From contig CAVVVC010000002.1 of assembly GCA_963751595.1 (NCBI GenBank), forward strand, positions 186,001-250,000: a stretch of DNA of 64,000 bases, written 5' to 3'. The notes beneath the pieces were generated by a model that did not search any database, was not told where the DNA came from, and saw nothing but the letters and a program-made list of their open reading frames with translations. This DNA comes from JAHEGP01 sp963751595 (lineage in GTDB: Bacteria > Pseudomonadota > Gammaproteobacteria > Pseudomonadales > JAHEGP01). Position numbers and translations under genes: made by a program. This document shows, piece by piece, positions 44,110 to 52,748 of this stretch. Position 1 is the first letter of the stretch. Every line of letters begins with the position of its first letter.

Positions 44110-45081
44110 TCAGGCCAGGCCCGCCTTGATAAGATCATGCAAATGAACAACGCCTATCGGTTGCTGCTGGGCGTCGATAACCACCAGCCCGGTAATACTG
44201 TTATCTTCCATGATCCTCAGGGCTTCTGCGGCCAGCATGTCGGCAGTGACCGTCTTGCAGTCGACGGTCATCACCTCCGCCATTCGAGTATTGTGAAAAT
44301 CGCGTCGCTGATCCAGGGTGCGGCGGAGGTCGCCATCGGTGAATATTCCCGCGAGGTCGCCATCCCGGTCTACCACCGTCGTCATGCCGAGGCCCTTGGC
44401 GGTAATTTCGAGCAGCGCTTCCGGTAGCGGTGTGTTGGGATCTACCCGGGGCAGTGCCGGCCCGCTATGCATCACGTCCTGTACCTTCAACAGCAGGCGT
44501 TTACCCAAGGCACCCCCGGGATGGGAAAAGGCAAAGTCCTCGGCGGTAAAGCCGCGCTTTTCCAGCAGCGCGATCGCCAGGGCGTCTCCCATCACCAGCG
44601 CTGCCGTGGTGGATGACGTGGGCGCCAGGTTGAGTGGGCAAGCCTCCTGTTCGACGCTGACATCCAGGTTGGCATTGGCAGCCAGCGCCAGCGTGGATTC
44701 TGGGTCCCCGGTCATGCTGATCAGGGGCGCGTCTATGCGTTTGATTAATGGCAGTAAAGTGACGATTTCCGCGGTGCTACCGGAGTTCGAGAGTGCCAGT
44801 ACGACGTCCTTGCGGGTGATCATGCCCATGTCACCGTGACTGGCTTCGGCCGGGTGAACGAAAAACGCCGGGGTGCCTGTTGAGGCCAGGGTAGCTGCAA
44901 TCTTGTTGGCAATGTGCCCTGATTTGCCCATGCCCACCACCACTACCCGGCCCTGGCAGGCAAGAACAATGTCGCAGGCCTGCATGAACGCATCACCAAG
45001 CCGGCTGGTCAGATCGGTAACGGCCCTCGCTTCGAGGGCTATCGTGCGCCTGGCGGATTCCAGCGGGCTTGGATTGGGCAT
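44110..45081 (-). CDS. kdsD: D-arabinose 5-phosphate isomerase KdsD
   Basis: The 323-residue protein interconverts ribulose-5-phosphate and arabinose-5-phosphate for Kdo synthesis. It has an SIS domain (VVVVGMGKSGHIANKIAATLAS near residue 50, and ALSNSGSTAEIVTLLP near residue 95) and two C-terminal CBS domains (LPRVDPNTPLPEALLEI, then MTVDCKTVTADMLAAEALRIM). GGAAG precedes the ATG at 45081. It heads the minus-strand Lpt cluster and is divergent from mlaC across 189 bp. Confidence 0.96.
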   Translation of the reverse strand: MPNPSPLESARRTIALEARAVTDLTSRLGDAFMQACDIVLACQGRVVVVGMGKSGHIANKIAATLASTGTPAFFVHPAEASHGDMGMITRKDVVLALSNSGSTAEIVTLLPLIKRIDAPLISMTGDPESTLALAANANLDVSVEQEACPLNLAPTSSTTAALVMGDALAIALLEKRGFTAEDFAFSHPGGALGKRLLLKVQDVMHSGPALPRVDPNTPLPEALLEITAKGLGMTTVVDRDGDLAGIFTDGDLRRTLDQRRDFHNTRMAEVMTVDCKTVTADMLAAEALRIMEDNSITGLVVIDAQQQPIGVVHLHDLIKAGLA

Positions 45082-45223
45082 GGAGCTTCCAGCATTGAGG
45101 GGCGAGAGCCGCCGTTTCGAAGGATGGGCTGCATGGTAAGCCAACTCGCGAGTGTGGTGCAATTGCCCCGTTCGGGAGTCGGGTGAAAGCGCAGTAAAGG
45201 ACGGCCATGCCTGCTTCGGACTC

Positions 45224-45232
45224 TGGTATAAT
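45224..45232 (+). promoter_or_regulatory. Extended -10 promoter ahead of mlaC
   Basis: TGGTATAAT is a perfect extended -10 (TATAAT at 45227-45232) about 39 bases before the mlaC ATG. No recognisable -35 lies 16-18 bases upstream. This is the same promoter style as at mreC. Confidence 0.55.
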
Positions 45233-45270
45233 TCCCCGGCGTGATTCCCTTTAGCTGAACGAGATCGATT

Positions 45271-45981
45271 ATGAAAAAGCAACGGCTTTTCAGTGCCCTG
45301 GCGGGGTTGGTGCTGCTACTCGCCGCATTGCCGGGATGGGCTGATACGACCAAGACCATGCCTGATGCCATCGTCAGGGATATTACCAATCGCCTGGTGG
45401 TAGAAATCGAACAGGCGCGCGGGTATTACGATAACGAGCCGGAGCTTTTTTACCAAAAAGTCGATCAGATCATTTCCCCCTCGGTGGATTTTCTCAGTTT
45501 TTCACGGGCGGTGATGGGTCGCTACGGCACCGGCGCCTACTACCGAGAGCTGGGCTCTACTCAGGAGAGGGAGAACCTCAAGAACCAGATATTGCGGTTC
45601 AGTAATGCGGTTCAGGAACGCATGGTCAGAACCCTGAGCAAGGGGCTGATGACCTTTTCCGGCGAGCGCATCGAAGTGTTGCCGCCCGACGCCAGGGAGC
45701 AGCAGCGAATAGCAAACAAGCAGAGCGTGTCGGTAACCCAGTTGATCTACCGCGAGCAGGACCAGCCCCTGGAAGTGCAGTTCAAGCTCAGGCCAGACAA
45801 GCGCGGGGAGTGGCGGATGATCAACGTGGTGCTTGACAACATCAATCTCGGCAAGCAATACCGAGATGAATTTGCCAGCAAATTGCGTGATTACGATGGT
45901 GATATCGACCAGGTGATCGATTACTGGCGCAACGTCGATATCGACCCGCAAACCGAACTCGAGGCCGCTACTTCCGGTTGA
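45271..45981 (+). CDS. mlaC: Phospholipid-binding periplasmic protein MlaC (Ttg2D)
   Basis: The 236-residue protein has a signal peptide (cleavage probably after Ala24, GWA-D). The MlaC/Ttg2 fold follows with LVVEIEQARGYYDNEPELFYQKVDQIISP, SFSRAVMGRYGTGAYYRE, and an ending that contains DEFASKLRDYDGDIDQVIDYW. MlaC ferries phospholipid between the outer-membrane MlaA and the inner-membrane MlaFEDB complex. In most gammaproteobacteria mlaF, mlaE and mlaD precede it and mlaB follows. Here they are absent and the divergent kdsD is directly upstream. ibaG follows 87 bp later. The complex partners must be elsewhere or missing. Confidence 0.9.
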   Translation: MKKQRLFSALAGLVLLLAALPGWADTTKTMPDAIVRDITNRLVVEIEQARGYYDNEPELFYQKVDQIISPSVDFLSFSRAVMGRYGTGAYYRELGSTQERENLKNQILRFSNAVQERMVRTLSKGLMTFSGERIEVLPPDAREQQRIANKQSVSVTQLIYREQDQPLEVQFKLRPDKRGEWRMINVVLDNINLGKQYRDEFASKLRDYDGDIDQVIDYWRNVDIDPQTELEAATSG

Positions 45982-46068
45982 TGTGGCGTCCGCCGGCGGC
46001 TTTTGTTCGCCTTTCCCATGCCAATGCAATAAAATCAGCGGCCTGTCGTCCCCGCCGAAGAAAATGTC

Positions 46069-46314
46069 ATGCAAATTGAACAGGTTCAAGCACTGCTGCA
46101 GGAGCAATTGACCGACTGCGAGGTCAGGGTCAATGGCGATGGTAGCCATTTTGATGTCACTGTCATCGGTGACATATTCGAGGGCCTGCGGCCAGTCAAG
46201 CAGCAGCAGCTGGTCTATGCCGTGCTCAATGAGCACATCGCCTCTGGTGCCATCCACGCTGTCAATATGCGGCTGTACACCCGCGACCAATGGAATGCAT
46301 CGGGCGCCAGTTAA
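46069..46314 (+). CDS. ibaG: BolA-family protein IbaG
   Basis: The 81-residue protein has the BolA fold: IEQVQALLQEQLTDCEVRVNG, DGSHFDVTVIGDIFEGL, and the helix RPVKQQQLVYAVLNEHIASGAIHAVNM with a final MRLYTRDQW. BolA proteins bind 2Fe-2S clusters with monothiol glutaredoxins. It sits between mlaC and murA, its typical location, 13 bp before murA. Confidence 0.94.
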   Translation: MQIEQVQALLQEQLTDCEVRVNGDGSHFDVTVIGDIFEGLRPVKQQQLVYAVLNEHIASGAIHAVNMRLYTRDQWNASGAS

Positions 46315-46327
46315 CGGGGACAGCGCT

Positions 46328-47590
46328 ATGGAAAAATTGCTTATCAAGGGCGGGGTGCGGCTTGACGGAGAGATCCGGATTTCAGGCGCAAAAAACTCGG
46401 CCCTGCCGATTCTGGCCGCGACGCTGCTATGTGACGAGCCAGTGATCGTGCACAACCTGCCGCACCTGCACGACATTACCACCATGAACGAGCTGTTGCG
46501 GTGTCTCGGCGTGGAGCTGGTAATCTCCGAAAAACTCAGTGTCGAGGTGCATGCGAACACGATCTCCAGCTTCACCGCGCCCTACGAGCTGGTGAAAACC
46601 ATGCGCGCCTCGATCCTGGTGCTGGGACCTCTGCTTGCGCGCCATGGCAAGGCCCGGGTCAGTTTTCCCGGGGGCTGCGCCATTGGCAGCCGCCCGGTGG
46701 ATCTGCACCTGAGGGGGCTGGAGGCGCTGGGCGCAAAAATAGAAGTCGAGGGTGGCTATATCAACGCCAGTTGCGACGGCAGGTTGAAGGGTGGCCATTT
46801 CTTCATGGACACGGTGACTGTCGGCGGGACTGAAAACCTGATGATGGCAGCCGTTCTGGCCGAAGGTCGCACCGTGCTGGAAAACGCTGCCCGGGAGCCT
46901 GAGATCGTCGACCTGGCGAACTTCCTCAATGCCATGGGGGCCGATGTTCGTGGCGCCGGTCGCGACACCCTGGAAATCATTGGCGTCGAGCGGCTGCATG
47001 GCTGCGAATACCGGGTGATGCCGGATCGTATCGAAACCGGGACCTACCTGGTCGCTGCGGCTGCTACCGGCGGGCGGGTCAAGGTCAAGGATACCCAGCC
47101 GGATGCTCTCGAGGCTGTTTTGTTGAAGCTCGAAGAGGCCGGTGCCGAAGTGGTGTTGGGGGAAGATTGGATATCCCTCGACATGCACGGCCAGCGGCCC
47201 CGGGCGGTCAATATCCGGACTGCTCCCTACCCGGGTTTTCCGACCGACATGCAGGCCCAGTTCACCGCCCTCAATGCGGTCGCCCAGGGCACCGGTGCGG
47301 TCACCGAAACGGTGTTTGAGAATCGCCTGATCCAGATTCACGAAATGAATCGCATGGGCGCCAATATCACCGTGGAAGGCCATACGGCGATGATTACGGG
47401 CGTCGAAAAGCTCAAGGGAGCCCCGGTGATGGCCACCGACCTGAGAGCGTCTGCGAGTCTGGTTATTGCGGGCCTGGTAGCCGACGGTGATACCCGCATT
47501 GAGCGTATCTACCACATTGACCGTGGTTACGAATGTATCGAAGAAAAGCTGCTCCAGCTCGGGGCCAATATTCGGCGCCTGCCCGGATGA
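46328..47590 (+). CDS. murA: UDP-N-acetylglucosamine 1-carboxyvinyltransferase
   Basis: The 420-residue enzyme performs the first committed peptidoglycan step. The N-terminus MEKLLIKGGVRLDGEIRISG and ISGAKNSALPILAATLL near residue 19 are standard. The catalytic, fosfomycin-sensitive Cys is present in FPGGCAIGSRPVDLHL near residue 115. The C-terminal DLRASASLVIAGLVADG near residue 370 is intact. GGGGAC precedes the ATG at 46328. The frame is open further upstream through ibaG, but that sequence is a shadow of ibaG. It is followed by hisG. Confidence 0.97.
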   Translation: MEKLLIKGGVRLDGEIRISGAKNSALPILAATLLCDEPVIVHNLPHLHDITTMNELLRCLGVELVISEKLSVEVHANTISSFTAPYELVKTMRASILVLGPLLARHGKARVSFPGGCAIGSRPVDLHLRGLEALGAKIEVEGGYINASCDGRLKGGHFFMDTVTVGGTENLMMAAVLAEGRTVLENAAREPEIVDLANFLNAMGADVRGAGRDTLEIIGVERLHGCEYRVMPDRIETGTYLVAAAATGGRVKVKDTQPDALEAVLLKLEEAGAEVVLGEDWISLDMHGQRPRAVNIRTAPYPGFPTDMQAQFTALNAVAQGTGAVTETVFENRLIQIHEMNRMGANITVEGHTAMITGVEKLKGAPVMATDLRASASLVIAGLVADGDTRIERIYHIDRGYECIEEKLLQLGANIRRLPG

Positions 47591-47598
47591 GGCGTGGT

Positions 47599-48249
47599 AT
47601 GCCAGCGGCCGACATCACCATCGCCCTGACCAAGGGGCGCATTCTGAAAGAAACCCTCCCGCTACTCGCCGAGGCCGGTATCGAACCCCTGGACGATATG
47701 CTCAGCAGTCGCAAGTTGCTGTTTCCCAGCAACCACGACAACATTCGCCTGCTGCTATTGCGGGGGTCGGACGTGCCGACTTATGTCTACCACGGTGTCG
47801 CCGATGTCGGAGTGGCCGGCAAGGATGTTCTGCTGGAGCGCAATGGGGCGGGCTTGTACGAACTCCTCGACCTTGGGATCGCCCGCTGCCGGCTCATGAC
47901 TGCGGGCCTGGTTGGGCAGGCGCTGCCCGGGGGGCGAATCTCGGTGGCGACCAAGTTCGAAAATATCGCCAAGCGCCACATGGCGGCGCGGGGCATGCAG
48001 GCCGATATCATAAAATTGTACGGTGCCATGGAGCTGGCGCCACTGATGGGCCTGGCCGACCTGATCGTGGATATTGTCGACAGTGGCAATACCCTGAAGG
48101 CCAACGGCCTTGAGCCCAGGGACCTGATCGCCGACATCAGCTCGAGGTTGGTGGTCAACCGCGCTTCGCTGAAAATGAAGCACCATACGGTGCAGCAACT
48201 GGTTGAAAAACTGGCGCTGGCGGTGGCTGAGAACAGCGCGACGCAATAG
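47599..48249 (+). CDS. hisG: ATP phosphoribosyltransferase, short form
   Basis: The 216-residue enzyme uses PRPP and ATP for the first step of His synthesis. It has ITIALTKGRILKETLPLLAEAG near residue 6, YVYHGVADVGVAGKDVLLE near residue 62, and the PRPP loop VDIVDSGNTLKANGL near residue 155. It is the short HisG_S type (no C-terminal regulatory domain), which in other bacteria needs the HisZ subunit; hisZ is not in this window. GAGG precedes the ATG by six bases. An alternative start at the overlapping ATG 47587 is possible. Confidence 0.95.
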   Translation: MPAADITIALTKGRILKETLPLLAEAGIEPLDDMLSSRKLLFPSNHDNIRLLLLRGSDVPTYVYHGVADVGVAGKDVLLERNGAGLYELLDLGIARCRLMTAGLVGQALPGGRISVATKFENIAKRHMAARGMQADIIKLYGAMELAPLMGLADLIVDIVDSGNTLKANGLEPRDLIADISSRLVVNRASLKMKHHTVQQLVEKLALAVAENSATQ

Positions 48250-48257
48250 GGGATTTC

Positions 48258-49571
48258 ATGGCAGCTAACCTGGTACCCACACTCGATAGTACCCGATCCG
48301 ATTTTGCTGAGCAGTTGCGCCAGCGACTGGCGTGGGATGATGCCACCGATGCCGAGGTGGCAGCCACAGTGCGTGAGATTCTCGCCGCCGTGCGCACCGG
48401 TGGCGACGAGGCGCTGCTTGATTACACGCGTAAACTCGATCGCTGGCAGCCCGCCAGCATTGCCGACATTGAAGTGACCCAGGAGGAATTGTTGACTGCA
48501 CGGGAGCGTGTGGACGAGGCCAGTGTCGCGGCTCTGGAGTCTGCGGCAGCGAGGATCACCGCCTATCATCGTCATCAAAAGGCCGAGTCCTGGCAATACA
48601 GCGAGGCGGACGGTACGGTGCTGGGCCAGAAAATCACTCCCCTGGACAGGGTGGGAATCTACGTGCCGGGGGGCAAGGCGGCGTACCCGTCCTCGGTGCT
48701 TATGAATGCTTTGCCGGCGAAAGTGGCGGGGGTGGAGCAGATTGTCATGACTGTGCCAACCCCCGCCGGTGTGCGCAATGACATGGTGCTTGCAGCGGCC
48801 AGTATCGCCGGGGTCGATCGGGTAATGACCATCGGCGGAGCGCAGGCGGTGGCTGCACTGGCTTTCGGCACCGAGACGGTGCCACGGGTTGACAAGATCG
48901 TCGGCCCCGGGAATATCTTTGTCGCGACTGCCAAACAGCAGGTCTTTGGTCAGGTCGGCCTTGACATGATCGCAGGGCCCTCTGAAATTTTGGTCGTTTG
49001 CGACGGGGGAACCGACCCTGACTGGATCGCCATGGACCTGTTCTCCCAGGCTGAACACGACGAAAACGCGCAATCGATTCTGATGAGCCCGGATCGCGAT
49101 TTCCTTGCCCGGGTTCACGACAGCATCCGGCGGCTGCTACCGACCATGGAGCGGGCAGACATTATCGAACGCTCGCTATCGGCACGGGGCCTGTTTATTG
49201 CTATCCCTGAACTGGATGCGGCGGTGGATATCATCAATACCATCGCCCCGGAACACCTCGAGCTGTCCGTGGAAGATCCGGACGCGCTGTTGCCCGGCAT
49301 CCGTCATGCCGGTGCCATCTTCATGGGGCGCTACACCGCCGAGGCCATTGGCGACTACTGCGCCGGCCCCAACCACGTGTTGCCTACGGCCGGTACGGCG
49401 CGCTTTTCTTCGCCCCTGGGTGTTTACGACTTCCAGAAGCGCAGCTCGGTCATTCACTGCTCCGCGGACGGTGCGCGGAGCCTGGGTGCGCTGGCATCGA
49501 CGCTTGCCAGGGGTGAATCGCTAACCGCCCATGCGCGCTCGGCAGAATATCGACTTCAGGATAAAGGCTAG
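48258..49571 (+). CDS. hisD: Histidinol dehydrogenase
   Basis: The 437-residue zinc enzyme catalyses the last two oxidations of His synthesis. It shows the family motif VGIYVPGGKAAYPSSVLMNALPAKVAGV near residue 130. The zinc and catalytic residues appear in DLFSQAEHDENAQS near residue 262 and NTIAPEHLEL near residue 327. The sequence ends with HARSAEYRL. GGGGAT lies six bases before the ATG. hisC starts one base after its stop, and hisG stops 8 bases before it. Confidence 0.96.
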   Translation: MAANLVPTLDSTRSDFAEQLRQRLAWDDATDAEVAATVREILAAVRTGGDEALLDYTRKLDRWQPASIADIEVTQEELLTARERVDEASVAALESAAARITAYHRHQKAESWQYSEADGTVLGQKITPLDRVGIYVPGGKAAYPSSVLMNALPAKVAGVEQIVMTVPTPAGVRNDMVLAAASIAGVDRVMTIGGAQAVAALAFGTETVPRVDKIVGPGNIFVATAKQQVFGQVGLDMIAGPSEILVVCDGGTDPDWIAMDLFSQAEHDENAQSILMSPDRDFLARVHDSIRRLLPTMERADIIERSLSARGLFIAIPELDAAVDIINTIAPEHLELSVEDPDALLPGIRHAGAIFMGRYTAEAIGDYCAGPNHVLPTAGTARFSSPLGVYDFQKRSSVIHCSADGARSLGALASTLARGESLTAHARSAEYRLQDKG

Positions 49572-49572
49572 C

Positions 49573-50646
49573 GTGAGTCGATACTGGAGCGATTTCGTCC
49601 ACCGTTTGCAGCCCTACGTCCCGGGGGAGCAGCCGGTTGCCGAGCAGCAACTGGTCAAGCTGAATACCAACGAAAACCCCTTTGGTCCATCTCCCCGGGT
49701 GCTCGCTGCGGTAGAGGCGAGACTCGATAACGGCCTGCGTCTGTACCCGGACCCGGAGTCGCGGCAATTGCGCCGCGCCATTGCCCAGTTGCACGGCGTG
49801 ACAGCGAACCAGGTATTCGTGGGCAATGGCTCTGATGAAGTCCTGGCCCATGTATTCAGCGGGCTCTTGCGCCATGGTAAGCCAGTGCTCATGCCCGCTG
49901 TCAGTTACAGCTTTTACCCGGTGTATTGTCAGCTGTTCGAAATCGAGCGAGTCGAGATACCCCTGGACGCGGATTATCGGGTCGCTGTGGATGACTATTG
50001 CCAGCCCAATGGTGGCATCGTCGTTGCCAACCCGAACGCCCCAACCGGGGTGTGCCTGGGTCTTGCCGAGGTCGAGAAACTGGTAGCGCAGCACACTGAC
50101 AGCGTGGTCGTCATTGACGAGGCCTATATCGACTTTGGTGGTGAAACGGCTATTGCCCTGGTCGATCGCTACCCCAATTTACTGGTGGTGCAAACCCTGT
50201 CGAAATCGCGCTCCCTGGCGGGGTTGCGGGTGGGTTTTGCCATCGGGCACCGCGATCTGATCGATGCGCTGGAGCGGGTGAAGAACAGCTTCAATTCCTA
50301 TCCCCTGGACACCCTTGCCCAGGCTGCCGCCGAGGCCGCCATTGAAGATCGCGCCTGGTTTGAGCAAAACCGTCAGAGAGTCATTGCCAATCGTGAGGCT
50401 TTGGCCGAAGGCCTCGGTCGCCTGGGTTTCGAGGTGCTGCCGTCGGCGGCCAATTTCGTTTTCGCGCGTCATCCCGGGCACGACGCGGCTGCCCTGTTGG
50501 CCGCGCTGCGCGCAGAGGGAGTGATCGTCCGCCACTTTCGCCAGCCCACCTCGATTGCGCAGTTCCTGCGTATCTCAGTGGGCACGGAAAGCCAGCAGGT
50601 AGCGCTATTTGCTGCACTCGGGAAACACCTGTCCGGGTCGGATTGA
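49573..50646 (+). CDS. hisC: Histidinol-phosphate aminotransferase
   Basis: The 357-residue PLP enzyme transaminates imidazole acetol phosphate. It has VKLNTNENPFGPSPRV near residue 28, VVIDEAYIDFGG near residue 180, and the PLP-binding Lys in LSKSRSLAGLRVGFAIG near residue 207. AAGG precedes the GTG start at 49573 by about six bases; the ATG at 49531 lies inside hisD. It ends the mlaC-ibaG-murA-hisGDC run and is convergent with the DegS-type protease gene. Confidence 0.95.
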   Translation: MSRYWSDFVHRLQPYVPGEQPVAEQQLVKLNTNENPFGPSPRVLAAVEARLDNGLRLYPDPESRQLRRAIAQLHGVTANQVFVGNGSDEVLAHVFSGLLRHGKPVLMPAVSYSFYPVYCQLFEIERVEIPLDADYRVAVDDYCQPNGGIVVANPNAPTGVCLGLAEVEKLVAQHTDSVVVIDEAYIDFGGETAIALVDRYPNLLVVQTLSKSRSLAGLRVGFAIGHRDLIDALERVKNSFNSYPLDTLAQAAAEAAIEDRAWFEQNRQRVIANREALAEGLGRLGFEVLPSAANFVFARHPGHDAAALLAALRAEGVIVRHFRQPTSIAQFLRISVGTESQQVALFAALGKHLSGSD

Positions 50647-50662
50647 ACCAGCGAAAATTATC

Positions 50663-51799
50663 TTATCGAGGCAGTGGTGTCGGCCGCGTGCCCACAGTGG
50701 CGTTCAGTGTCAGTTTGGTGCCATTGCGCAGTACCGTAATAGCGGCAGGCTCCCCCGGCATCATCCGTGCGACCTGCAGCAGTCCCTCTCGGCCTTCCAT
50801 AATGTCGGAGTCGTTGATCGCCACAATGACGTCGCCCACCCTGAGCCCGGCGCGGTCCGCCGGCCCCTGGGGGTGGGTGGCGGTAATGATGATTCCCCGG
50901 CTGAGTGGCAGCGCAAGCTGGGCGATCGCCTGGGGCGTCAGCTCGGCAACCTCCAGTCCCAGCCAGCCGCGGATGACGCGGCCGTGATCGACGATGCTGT
51001 CGAGCACTTCCCGGGCGTTCTCTGCCGGGATTGCCAGCCCAATGCCCTGGGAGCCACCGGAGCGACTGAAGATGGCGGCGTTGATGCCCACCAGTTCACC
51101 CCGGGGGTTGATCAAGGCGCCACCCGAGTTGCCCGGATTGATATCAGCGTCGGTTTGCAGGTAGTCTTCGTAGGTGTTCAGGTTTAGCCCATAGCGGCCC
51201 GTGGCGCTGATAATGCCCTGGGTGACTGTCTGGCCAAAGCCGAAGGGGTTGCCGATAGCCAGCACGATATCGCCGACCCGAACATCTGCTGAGCTGCCAA
51301 AGCTGATGGCCTCGATTCCCTCAAGCTCGATTTTGAGTACTGCCAGGTCGGTATCGGGATCGGTTCCTATCACGGTTGCAAGGCTTTCTCGACGGTCGTA
51401 CAGCGAGACCAGAATCTGGTCGGCGCCGGCAATCACATGATTGTTGGTGAGAATGTAACCGCGACTATCCACGATGACGCCGCTGCCCAGGCTCTGCTGC
51501 AGGCGCTGTTGTCGTGGGTTATTGCCCTGGTCGAGAAAATGCCTCAGCAGCGGGTCGTTGAACAGTGGATGTACTTCCCGCTGCACTACGGTGCTGGTGT
51601 AGATGTTCACCACCGAAGGCGTGGCGCGCTGTACCGCCTCGGCATAGGACGTCGTTGCGCCGTTAGCATGGCCGGCGTCCCCTTCCTGCGGTCGCTCAAG
51701 GCCGAACTGGGCGGGGTAGAGCAGCAGAATAATGATCGCCAGCAGTATGCCGGTCACGACCGGCCAGAACAGATCGCCAAGTGTTGGCTTACCAAACAT
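50663..51799 (-). CDS. degS: DegS/AlgW-type periplasmic serine protease
   Basis: The 378-residue S1C protease has one N-terminal membrane anchor (LFWPVVTGILLAIIILLLYP). The trypsin-like domain carries catalytic His in LTNNHVIAGADQ near residue 105, Asp in TDLAVLKIE near residue 135, and Ser in INPGNSGGALINPRGE near residue 210. A single C-terminal PDZ domain starts near residue 285. DegS-type proteases sense misfolded outer-membrane proteins and cleave anti-sigma RseA/MucA; AlgW is the Pseudomonas name. I chose the ATG at 51799; an upstream ATG at 51829 adds ten hydrophobic residues. It is convergent with hisC and divergent from the Nif3-like gene. Confidence 0.92.
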   Translation of the reverse strand: MFGKPTLGDLFWPVVTGILLAIIILLLYPAQFGLERPQEGDAGHANGATTSYAEAVQRATPSVVNIYTSTVVQREVHPLFNDPLLRHFLDQGNNPRQQRLQQSLGSGVIVDSRGYILTNNHVIAGADQILVSLYDRRESLATVIGTDPDTDLAVLKIELEGIEAISFGSSADVRVGDIVLAIGNPFGFGQTVTQGIISATGRYGLNLNTYEDYLQTDADINPGNSGGALINPRGELVGINAAIFSRSGGSQGIGLAIPAENAREVLDSIVDHGRVIRGWLGLEVAELTPQAIAQLALPLSRGIIITATHPQGPADRAGLRVGDVIVAINDSDIMEGREGLLQVARMMPGEPAAITVLRNGTKLTLNATVGTRPTPLPR

Positions 51800-51883
51800 G
51801 AATAGTGTTACCGTTACCAAAAGCCCCATTATCCCATATCGGGCTTGCCGCCGTGTTTACTTTTTCGCACCCGGAGGAAAATC

Positions 51884-52642
51884 ATGGCCGTGAATCTGTG
51901 TGAGCTGGTGGGCGCTGTCGATGAAACCCTGCAGCCGTCAAACTTCAAGGATTATTGTCCCAATGGCTTGCAGGTGGAGGGTCGTAGCCGGGTCGCCAGG
52001 CTCGTAACCGGCGTAACGGCTTCCCAGGCACTGTTGGAGGCGGCTATCGCTGCGGGCGCGGACGCGGTGCTGGTGCATCACGGCTACTTCTGGCGGGGCG
52101 AAGATCCTTGCCTGACCGGCATCAAGCGACGGCGCATTGCCCTGCTTCTGGAGCACGATATCAGCTTGTTGGCCTACCATTTGCCTTTGGACGAGCATCC
52201 GACCCTGGGCAATAACGCGCAACTGGCGCAGCGGCTGGCGATTCCTGTCGTTGGTCAGCCTGGTGGGGGCGACGGCAGTTGCCCGGTCATGTCAGGGGAG
52301 CTGGAAACGCCGGTCAACGGCGCGGCCTTTGCAGCGCATATTGCAAGGACACTGGGCAGAAAGCCGCTGCACATCGCCGCGGGGCGGGAGATTCGTCGTC
52401 TCGCGTGGTGCACTGGCGGGGGGCAGGGTTTTATTGAACACGCCGTCGGCTTGGAGGTGGATGCCTATATCAGCGGTGAGGTGTCGGAGCAAACCGTCCA
52501 CATCGCAAGGGAAAACGACGTTCACTTCTTCGCTGCCGGTCACCACGCCACCGAGCGTTACGGTGTTCAGGCGCTGGGCGAACACCTGGCGCGGCTACTG
52601 CCGCTTGAGCACCACTTCATTGATATCGACAATCCGGCCTAA
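51884..52642 (+). CDS. Nif3-like dinuclear metal-centre protein (YbgI family)
   Basis: The 252-residue product matches the NIF3/YbgI family in length (E. coli 247). The metal-binding residues are visible: VHHGYFWRGEDPC near residue 65, AYHLPLDEHPTLGNN near residue 98, and AAGHHATERYGVQALGEHL near residue 215. A conserved GLQVEGRSR lies near residue 27. GGAGG sits six bases before the ATG at 51884. The family forms toroidal hexamers that have been tied to GTP cyclohydrolase-like or ring-opening chemistry; its function here is unknown. It is convergent with zapG. Confidence 0.92.
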   Translation: MAVNLCELVGAVDETLQPSNFKDYCPNGLQVEGRSRVARLVTGVTASQALLEAAIAAGADAVLVHHGYFWRGEDPCLTGIKRRRIALLLEHDISLLAYHLPLDEHPTLGNNAQLAQRLAIPVVGQPGGGDGSCPVMSGELETPVNGAAFAAHIARTLGRKPLHIAAGREIRRLAWCTGGGQGFIEHAVGLEVDAYISGEVSEQTVHIARENDVHFFAAGHHATERYGVQALGEHLARLLPLEHHFIDIDNPA

Positions 52643-52748
52643 GCGTCCGGTGCATGCTTTATACCATGCCGCCCCCTGGGCCAACCTGCTGTTTTCGTAC
52701 CTCGGGCTTGCCGCCGTTGCGGCCCAGGAGCGCTGTCGAGCCAGGGCA

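Noticed and set aside
47787..49118. 443-codon minus-strand open frame across hisG and hisD
   Set aside because: It is antisense to two conserved His genes; the sequence is rich in His, Arg and Gly, as shadow frames are.
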